64,000 nt of DNA, taken from contig CM030714.1 of NCBI GenBank assembly GCA_017979445.1, positions 8,377,049 through 8,441,048 on the forward strand, in the 5' to 3' direction. This document shows, one piece after another, positions 12,601-23,592 of this stretch. A program made the translations under genes and the position numbers. Numbering within the stretch: the stretch's first letter is position 1; every line of letters begins with the position of its first letter. This stretch comes from Akebia trifoliata. Taxonomy: Eukaryota; Streptophyta; Magnoliopsida; Ranunculales; Lardizabalaceae. The notes below the pieces were generated by a model, which was given only the letters and a program-made list of their open reading frames with translations, did not search any database and was not told the DNA's origin.

Positions 12601-15600
12601 GGCTTTGAAAAAGATTTGGAGGGTTCATCTAAAAACAATGGTGTAGGTATGAAATATGATTCTCAATAATTCTGGAAGGATGTAGTTGCATCAGAACTAA
12701 CAGATCAATGATGTATTTACAAAAGATATATTTGTCTATATTAATTTTTTGGGTGAAAGAGAAAAACAAAATTAGGGACACCGTTATTCCCATTTTGCCC
12801 TAAACAAGCAAATTTAAGATCATCAGTCAATTCATCTATAAAAATCAATGATGCAATTGGATTTATTTTTATGTCTACTTTCTGGCAATCAGTTTTAAAT
12901 TTCTCTACTCAAATTCTTGGTCCTTCAAAAACTTGTTAGTAGGGATGGAACATTGTTCATCTTGTATATGTTACAATGAAAGGTTTCTTTTTTGTGATAT
13001 AATGAGTTATGAGCATTCTTATTGTAGAAGCTAATGAAAGAATTGTGGTCTAGAACCAAAGATCAAAGAAGAGGATGAATGCAAGGAGAAAATCAGGAGA
13101 GAGGAAAAAACAAAACTGGAAACCATCCCCTCTCTCTCTCTCTCTTTTACGTAATTACTCCTAACAAATTACCAACATGTCGCTACAATTCATAAAAAAA
13201 GAATACCAAAACTACACCTACGTAATGTACACTAAAACCATATGTAAATAACATCGGATTAAACATTATTTTAGCATTCCCCCTCAGTGGAAGATAGATA
13301 TCATAAATGCCCTACTTGAAGGGAACCTGATCCAAGTTATTACACCCAAGTGCCTCAACCAAATTAGTTCTCAACACTCAATTATCATTCATCCTCAACA
13401 CTTGATCTGTCTACCACTCTGCTTGTTACACTTTCATGTGAAAAATGTTACCTCTAACAATCAGTAGTAGACAACCTAAGATGTAAATCTTACCCATTAC
13501 ACTTGTAATAAGATCATGAATCGGAGTACCTTTCAAATATCTTAGGATATGAATCAATTCTCTATAGGAAGAGTTGCACTTTGTGTAAAAACTCATATCG
13601 ACACTGAAGCCAGGCATGAAGGTGAAAGTAAAAGGATTGATAAAAGTATGTAATGATATTCACGAGAAAGTCTCGATTTGAACAGGCAATACAAGATCAC
13701 ATGCTTGATGAATCTTAATTTTCAGCTCAGTGATTTTGTGCTTCCACATGCAGACATTGCATTCTATTCTTAGAATTATTGCCTTTGTTTCTGTTCTTTG
13801 TTGTTCTCTCCTCTTCATCCTATTATTTCCTGTTATAATTTTTGTTCTAGATCTTGCTAACCTGAGCCTAAGATCTTCTATATGTCAATAAGCTTAATTG
13901 CCTAACAAAGCTTTGGGGAGAATAAAATAGGGTATAAAATATTGTACACTAGCTGGTCATGGCACCAATGTATTGGTAGTTTTAATACTTGTTAGGGGTA
14001 ATTTAGCATGTGGGGTGCTAAAGTTAGCACGCGCACAGATATAGTAATTTGACATTTAGTGATACATTATAGGCACTATGGAGTGGTGAAAGGTTGTATG
14101 ATAAATGCTATGCTCCCTAAAATCCTTTATCCTTTTCTATCCAAACTTGAAACTGAACACTTTTTCCTTTCTTGAGTTGTAATTATCCTTTACTCTCGCA
14201 CTTGCTTCGGGTAAAATCGAATCGGATTTAGTTATTATGCAGATTATGTCTCCATAATCTATACTCATATCTTATTAACTTGATTTTTAATAATAGGCTG
14301 AATGAGATTTACTTCTGCTTATGCAGGGAATGGCTCATTGCAAGATAATCCTAAGCTTGAGTTGGTGAATTCCAACACTGGAAAAAAAGAAGATAATTCT
14401 AATAGGGAACATCTGAAAGATGAGAAAGATATTGAAGATGAAGCTTTATTGCCTCAAGATGGATTAGCTGGCGTTGTAAAAGATTTGGAAGGTTCTCCAA
14501 AATATAATGGTGCAGGTTTGAAATAAAATTCTAAATAATTCAGGAATAAGGTCTTGCAGTTAAGGTCATGTTATTAACATCAGCCAATTATAGGGGAATT
14601 TTGTTGAATTTCATCAGCAAAGAACATTGCAAAGTTAACATTACCTTTAACATTTTAAAAAAATTTCAGTTCATGTAGGAGGACTTGTTAGGCAATATCC
14701 ATTATGTCCTACAAATTCTCTTTACATCCTCCTAAAATTCAAGACCAAAGCTCTAAAACGGATGAAAAGTGTTGTGAACACTTCTATCCCCATTTTGCTT
14801 CATTGGTATGACTTTGGAGGTTCCTTGGTGAAAAAGGGCCATACATAGATGAAGATTGATTAAAAATTATTGTAACACTCATCCACAATGTGGACTGCAT
14901 TATATCCTTAATGCCTAACTTGAAATGAACCTGACCAAATGGGTTACGCCCCAGTGCCTCTTCCCAATCTTGAAACTGAAACACTTTCTTCATTTTTTTT
15001 TTTCTTTTCCATTTATGATTATCCTATACTTCTGAATAACTATCTCACAAGTTCATTGCAATAAATGACTGAATCTTACTGAAATCTACCCAATGCATTT
15101 TGTATTCATACTTCCTTTCATGCACTCTCTTCGGTTAAACTTCAATTGGGTTTAGTCATTATGTCGTCGGGTTTAGTTATTATGTCGATTATATCTTCTT
15201 AATGCATATTCATTTCTTATGCTATATTTTTAATAGTAGGCTGGATGCGGTTTACTTGTGCTTATGCAGAGATTGATGTATTGCAAGATAACGATAAGGC
15301 AAAGTTGGTGAATTCCTACACTGGAAAGCAACAAGATAAATCTGAATGGGAAGCTTCAAAAGGCAAGAGAGATTTTCTGAATTCATCAGAACATGAGGTT
15401 TTGCCACTTCAAGATAGAGAAGTTGTCTTTGAAAAAGATTTCGAAGGTTCACCCAAATATAGTGGTGCAGGTATGAAATGATTCTCGATATAATTCAGGA
15501 ATGATGTCATGCAATAAAAATTCCCAAGCAGTGAAGGTCATCTTATTAAAATTATTCAATTTTTGGGGAACTCCATCAATTGATTTAAAACCTTGCGAAC

Positions 15601-18600
15601 TAAGTTCGCCTCTACCATTTTGATGAATTTTACTATTCAGTAAGATGACATAATGGGAAATCACCATTATCTCCTACAAATACCAGTTATGTCCTCCTAT
15701 AGGTCAAGACCAAAGCTCTAACACAGATGAGACCTGTTGTAAACACTTCTATCCCCATTTTTTCCAATACATATGTATTGGAGGTTCCTAGACAACACTT
15801 TAAGGGCATACTAATTAAAAATTGTTCCTCTAGGTGCGTATCTTTTAGTTATTCTTCAGTAAGAACCGTTGTTCTGTGTAGCTTCATTTTCTTCCATACG
15901 TTTGACCCACATTAGCATTGCTATCATGTAGTTGCATCAGATTTACAGAGTGTCAGTATGGGTGGAACAATATTCATCTTGTAAATATTATCATGAATGG
16001 TTCTTTTTGTGATATAATGAGTTATGAGTGTTCTTATTGTAGAAGTAAATGAAGGAGCTGTGATTTAGAACACAAGACCAACTAATAGTATGAGAATAAG
16101 GAGAGAGGTCAAAATAAAATATGAAAACCGTCCCTGCTCTATATCTCTTTTATCACTCCCTAAACAAGTACCAACATGCCACTACTTAGTTATAAAAAGG
16201 CAGATTCTCAAAACCACCCCCACTTAATGTAAACTCAAGGTGTAGTATAGACATCATCAATAACCAATTTGAAGGGGACCTGATTTGACCGCTCTAGTGC
16301 CTTGTAACAGTACCTGCAACTTTAATGAAGAAAATAGGGAGAAAGAGGGGAAAAAATGGAACACTTTGGCTAATTCGAGGATGAAATTCTTATATTTTCT
16401 CATTCAGTGGTTTCTCAATTTATAGAAACAAGAGTCTTACTCAACAATTCAAAATAACCTAATCGTAAGAAATAAATCAAAACAACCTAACTACTTTCCT
16501 TGATTACATGGATGTTATTCAGAAACTAACCAAATAGATATCTATAGAAGATTATAGAAAATCTTGGAGATTTCCTACGTTGAGTGCACGTGCTTGTGGT
16601 TGGGGTTATTACACCCTATCCCTATTCGGAAAATAGCCTTGTCCTCAAGGCTCAAAGTCTGGGAAACGGTCCGTGATGAATGACCATAATTCCCCCTTAG
16701 TCTCTTCAATTGGTTGATCCAACCATTTAATCCAAACCTCTATAAAAGCTGCATTGTTATGCTTGATCATCTGACTGTTGAGGATCGCCTTAGGGGCTTT
16801 GCTCAAAACTCCTCCATCCACGAAAGTTGGTAGAATATGATGGGTTGTGGTTGATGTACCCAACTTCTTCTTTAGTTGAGAAACATGGAAAACGTTGTGG
16901 ATTTTGGAAGAGGGTGGCAAATCCAAACGGTAAGCCACAAAGCCAATCCAATCCATAATCTTGTAAGGGCCATAAAATCTGGGAGCTAGTTTGGAGCAAG
17001 TGTGGTTAAAAACCGAATGTTGACGGTAAGGTTGTAAGAGGAGGAAGACTTCATTACCAATGAGAAATTCCTGTTCAGTTTTGTGTTTATCGGCATAAAG
17101 TTTGAACCAATTCTAAGCTAGAGACAAATTGTCCGTGGGTAGGACAAGGTATGATTGCGATTCAATAAGCCAACTTCCACACTTTGAATGTGGGCTGTTC
17201 CAGGAAAATACATCTCTATAGTGGGAGGCGTTGACCAAACATTGCCTCACATGGTGTTAGACGTGTCGACTCATGGTAGGTGGTGTTGTACCACCATTCT
17301 GCTCAAGGGAGCCATTTTACGCATTGCTTAGGACTCTGACTAGTGAAGCAACGCAAATAAATCTCGAGGCATCTATTCACTTGTTTGGTTTGTGGGTGGT
17401 ACACTGTGCTCATCAAAACATCGGTTCCTTGTAAGTGAAAAAATTCTTGCCAAAAGTTACTAGTAAATATCACATCTGATCGCAAATAATAGACAATGGC
17501 ATTCCATGTAACTTCAAAACATGTTCATTAAAGGCAACAACAATAGTTATAGTCGAAAAGGGGTGATAAAGGGGAATAAAATGTGTGGCTTTGGAAAGCC
17601 GATCAGCCGCCACAAAGATAAAATTTTTTCCATGAGATGGAGGAAGACCTTCAATAAAGTCCATAGATATTTCTATCCAAATATGTTGGGGAATGGGTAA
17701 TGGTTGAAGCAACCCAAGGGTGGCTAGGGATTCAGACCTATTTCGTTAGCAAATGTCGCAGGCTGCAATGTATAGTTTAACATCATGTTTCATGCCTTTC
17801 TAATAAAAAACATGTTTGACCCATTTGTAAGTCTCGAGGAAGCTTGAATACCTGGCGTCGGGGCTATCATGAACATGTTATAGGATAGCACTTTTATGAG
17901 GGGAATCTGCATTGATGACAATGCGATGTTTGTAGCGGAGCCGATCATTGGTGATGGAGAAATGAGGAATAGGGGTCGGGTTGACTTGGAGTTGGTCCAT
18001 GATTTTGACAAGTGTTGGATCTGAAATAGGTTCTCAGATAACAAAGTCAAGCCAAGTGGGAATTGGTTGAGATGTAGAAGCAAGAGTAGGATTAGAAGTC
18101 CATCTTGAAAGAGCATCATCAACCTTGTTTTCAACTCCATGCTTGAAGACAATTTTGTAATCATAGCCAATGAGCTTGGCAACCCATTTGTGTTGAGCCC
18201 GAGTAGAAACATGTTGACCCATTAAGTATTTCAAGCTTCTATGATTGGTCAAGATATGGAAATGGTCCCCCAACAAATAAGGATGCCATTTGTCAATTGT
18301 TTCGATAATCGCAAGCATCTCTTTTTCATAGGTAGAAAGACCTTTGGTACAACCAGTAAGAGCCTTAGTAAAGAAGGCTAAGGGATGGCCGGATTGCATT
18401 AGAACAGTCCCAATACCCACATCATATGCATCACTTTCGATGTCAAATGGCTTGGTGAAATTAGGGAGGGCTAAAACTGTTGTAGAGCCCATTGCCTATT
18501 TGAGAGCTTGAAAGGTAGCGTCGGCCGGTTGGTTCCATGCAAAGGAATCCTTTTTTAATAATGCAGTCAAGGGTGCACAAATTAATCCATAACGCCGAAT

Positions 18601-21600
18601 GAATTTGCGATAATATCCACCATGGCCCAAAAAGCCTCAGAGAGCTTTCATAGAAATTGGGAGTGGGCCATGACACCATAGCCTCAATCTTTTGGGGTCA
18701 GCTGCGACACCATTATTGTAGATGATGTGGCCTGGTACTCTATAGTAGTAGCACTGAAGTGACATTTAGAGCATTTGATGAATAAGGCATTGGTCTGAAG
18801 GATTGTAAGCACCACTGTGATGTGATTGAGGTGGTTAGTTCAAATTTTGCTGTATATCAAAATGTTGTCAAAGAAAACCAAAACAAAGATGAGGAGGTAT
18901 TGCTTGAAAATGTTGTTCGTGAGGTGTTTAAAAAGTAGATGGGGCGTTTGATAGTCCAAATGGCATGACAAGGAATTCGTAGTGTCCTTCATGAGTGCAG
19001 AACACCGTTTTAGGGATTTCATCTGTAGCCATGCGTATTTGATGATAGCCCAATCTCAAGTCCAACTTAGTAAAGTAAACTGAACCATGGAGTTCATCAA
19101 GTAGCTCATCAATGACAGGGATGGGGACACAGTCCTTGACTGTGATGTTGTTTAGATTGCTGCAGTCGACGTGCATATGCCAAGAGATGTCTTTCTTACG
19201 GACAAGTAGGATTGATGAAGAATATGAGCTGCAACTAGGCTAAATGACTTCGGTAATAACAAGTTCTTGGATGACCTTTTCAATTTCTCTTTTTTGAAAA
19301 TGTGGGTATCGATATGGACAAACATTTGGTGGCTTGCTACTTGGAAAGAGGGGAATCCAATGATCGTGAGAGCGAGATGGGGGTAAGCCAGTTGGATCAT
19401 TGAAGATGTCACCAAATTTTTTCAAGACAACGGACAAATCTGAAGGTACTGGGTAGTCATTGGAAATGGTAGTAGAGAACAACATATGTAGAAAAGCTCC
19501 TGGGGCACCTCCCTTCAATGATTTCAGTATTGTGGATTGGATTAGAGACCGTTACTATTGGATTAGTCTCACCAGTTAACGTGACTTTGGTAGAACCAAC
19601 ATGGAAACACATCCTTAATTTCTCAAAGTCTTAAAAGTCTCAAAGAATAGGTCCTAGCGTCCGAAGCCATTGGTCTCCAAGAACCATGTCACATCCGCCG
19701 AAGGACAGGAGATAAACATCAGTAGAAAAAACATGTTGCTAGATTGAAACCTGGATGTTCTTGCAGAGACCTTGACTTTTCAACTTCTCACCATTGGCTT
19801 CCATGACGTGGAGATCTCACCATGTCACATTCGCTGAAGGACTAGAGATAAACGTCAGTAGAAAAAGCATGTTATTGGATTGAAACCTGGATGTTCTTGC
19901 AGAGACCTTGACTTTTCAACTTCTCACCATTGGCTTCCATGACGTGGAGATTGGCTTCTATGTCACGGTCATATCCAAGTCATTGAGCCACCCGTGCATG
20001 AAGGAAGTTGTGAGTACTTCCACTATCAGTTAAGATCTTGATAGGTTGACGCTTTTAGAGGCCTGTAACATGCATGGTTTGGGGTGTTTGCGTCCCCGAC
20101 TAAAGCATGAAGTCATATCTTAGGTTCTAGAATGTCTGGTGGAGGAGTGGGGTCATCGGTAACCTCATCATCCAATAGAGACTCATCATCATCCTTGGGA
20201 TCAAAGCCATCCATCAATAAGAACTGTTAGGCCTTGCAACAATGGTCGGGAGCAAACTTCTCGTTGCAATTATAGAAAAGGCCACGTTTTCGCTGTTCAT
20301 GCATCTCCACCACTGTCAAGTGTTTAAAATTGGATGACGTCGGTTTTAGAGAAGGTTTCTGGTTGGAGACAAGAAGGGGTTTGGTCGGGTGAAGTTTGAG
20401 CTGTTATGCTTGCGAGTAAGTCAAAGCTTTTCATCATACAAACGAGCTAAGGCAATGATCTCGACTAGTGTCATTGGCCGTCGACTTTTGACATCCAAAC
20501 AAATGTCGTCCTTCAATTCGCTAATGAAACAACTTACTAAGAGTGGTTGAGAAACTCTTGGTGTGTGATTGGAGAGAAGTTTAAAAGCTGCTTGATATTC
20601 ACGAAGGGAACTGTAGATGCACGAAATGGCTCTACACTTTCCTTCTCTTTAAGCTCGGGGGGACCTGCAAAACAGCCCACTCCGACGATCAAGTTAGCAA
20701 AATTGATCAGTGTAGTGTGTTTTTAGAGAAGGAGCATTCGAACCTCTTTTACTCATAGTTTTCTTCCTTATATAGGCGTTCAACTTGATCGTTTTCTGCG
20801 CCACCCCTTGAGGTGACTTGAGGTAGTTAGCTTACTCCCTGACATGTCAGCTGCAGGAGTTGTTGCAACTGCCCTATCGCTTCTGAGAAAGTCAGAGTTG
20901 GTCTGACATGACGTGGGTGGTTAGAACTGACTGTCTATTGCAGGCTTATCTGTCAGACCTGTCATACCGACCTACGAGCTGATGGCATAGCTCCGAGCTT
21001 GGAATACATGCATTCGTCGGAGTTAATAAACCGAACAAGAGTCGTGGTTTGTCCGACCTCAAAATCATTATCCTTGGCCCTTTATCCGAGCCACGTGTCG
21101 GTGCTCAAGAATTTCCCCCCACAATACCCCCTCCCGAGGGCTCGGGCAGCATGATCGGGTACTCGGGAATACTAATAATTAATTAGGAAAACTGACACGT
21201 GGGTGCCTCTTATAGGGTCTTAGCTAAGATTAATGGTATCTTTATGGCGAATCGTTACTTAGCCTTTTCACTTTTCGAGGGCGGCGGTCGGTTGGGCTAT
21301 CATCGCAGTTCGCGTCCTGTCTGTTGGTTTAAACGGCGCAATTATTGCGTGGTGTACACGTGGCGCCCGGGGAATGGCTCGATTCGCGTGCAATGGGGCG
21401 AACGGTCATATCGGGTTTCTCAGCGTTATTTAATACCCCATCATAACCCATCTGAGAAACCCCATCCGTTGATCTTGGGCACACATCTCGAGGCCTATTT
21501 TGCCTATATATATCTCGCCCATTCCCCATTTTTACTCACTTTCGCGTTCCTTGCCGTTACTCTGCCCCATTTTCTCTGCTCGCGCGTCTGCTGTGCCCTT

Positions 21601-23556
21601 GCCCTGCCTTTGTTGCGCCTTCCGGTCGTCAGCTGCTCAGCGAGAGGTCTCTGATCATTCTCAAGGAAGAGGGCAAAGGAAAAGGTAATAGAGTCAAGGC
21701 AACCCCTCTCCTCTAGCTTCTCTTCTTACTCCTTTTCTAGTCCTCCTCCATGGCCAGGGGGAAATCTTATTCCCCTGCCTGTCCCCCATTAGAGATGGTG
21801 AGGGACACATTCGGTGTCCCAGCCAATGTAGGCCTGTCCTACGTGGATGAGGCCACACAGCTCAGGGAAGGCCCTTCAGGTACCACGGTGGTATACTGGG
21901 GGCAATTTAGAGCAGGCCTCCGAGTCCCTCTGAGTAGGCTGACTCGGGAGGTTCTGAATTTTTACCGGAGAGCTCCCGGCCAAATGAGCGGAAATTTCTT
22001 CCGACTTATTAGTGCCTTCGAGCACATGAACAGTAGGCTGGAGGACGGCCTCCAGCTAGGGCTCTGGGATATCCGGGCCCAATTCGTTCTGAAGAAGTGC
22101 CCGAATAGGCCGGGCTTCTTCTATCTATCGAAGAGGAGAGGGAAGCCTTCCTTGGTCGAGTTACCTGACTCGGACAAGGAGTGGTTTTTATTCCCCATAC
22201 AGTTGTCCGGTCAGTGGGAGAACGCCCAAGGTGACGAGCTTCCCTCCCTGGCCTATTCCTTCTTCAACACCCACGGTGAGTGCAACTAAGTGTTTCTCCT
22301 CTTGTTCTTTTCTATTCTCTTGCCCAGAGACTGAATATGTGTCGTCCGACTTATGCAGGCCCGGCCAAAGACAGGTTCCCGGGAGACTCCGTGGTGATCA
22401 CCCACCTCTTCTCCAACCCCGACTTGTACAATCAAGTCACGGCCTTTCTACCTCCGTCAATCCGCCCAGCAGAAATGGCCCTGCAATCTAAACGTCCTCC
22501 ACCGGTCCTCGCCTCCGACTCCGAGGAGGAGGAAGTTGCTGTGGTTCCCCCAGCAATACCAACTGTAACTCCCGGGGTAAGACATGCCGATCCTGAGGAG
22601 GAAGAAGAGGAAGACCATCAACCTCTTCTAAAGAGGTTGAGGAGGGGGCCCCGTTCCCCAGCCCCAGTGCTCCAACTGCCCCCTCCTCAAGTTCCGGAGG
22701 AGGCCTGCCATCCGGCCGAGCCATCACAGGCATCCTCGGCTGGATCGGTGCAGAGGGGGGTCGCGCCTCCTTCTCCCTGGGTAGTCCAACCCACCATCAG
22801 GGGCAGGCCGGTGTCGGACAAAGATTCGGCATTGTCCGACCCGACCATAGCAAGGGCAATCTTCGATGCTTCCGCGCTTCCGCGGGACGTGGAGAAAGTC
22901 CGCAAGAGTTTTGCCGGTGATTCGGCAAAATTCTCGAACGAAGCGTTCCGAGCTTTGGCGGTGGTGAGCTTTCATCCTAGCCTTTTATTTTCCTTGGTTC
23001 GAATAATATCTGGTTAATCCCTCCATCTAAACTCTTTTCTTCTCCTTATCAGGTGCAACACGCCGTGGCCAAGCTCGTGGAATCCCGCGATGCTTTCGTG
23101 GACAGCCTTAGGTCCACGGAAGGTCGCCTCCATCAGCTACAGGCTGAAAGGGATGCGGCTGCGGCCAATTCCCAGAAACTCCAATCAAGCTTGGATAGCG
23201 CACTATCCGAGCTGGAGCAGAATAAAGACAAGCTAGCTCTGGCGGAGGGGAAGATCTCTTCCCTAGAAGAACTGGTGAAGGCGAAGGAGGTAGAGCAGGA
23301 GAGAGCACTCCAGGATCAGCTCAACTCCCTCCAAGCCCAGCTGGATTCTTCAGAGGAGGCCTGGGAGACGGCTTATAATAAGCTGAAGGCGAAGCTAAGG
23401 AAAGCCGAGGCCGCTGCAAAAAGGCCGGAGGTGACCCCGGAAGCCACACCAATGGCTGCTCCCGAGCCGATTCTCGAAGCCCCAGTTGCACCAGTGGACA
23501 TTCAAGCCCCCGAAGATGCCGTGGTAGCGATTGTAGAGGACGAATAGTTTTTCTTT

Positions 23557-23592
<36 letters not shown>

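Noticed and set aside
21199..21654. 151-codon frame upstream of the gag-like gene
   Set aside because: It ends before the real start codon, crosses the likely TATA box and transcript start, and has no domain. It is a product of the locally high GC content.
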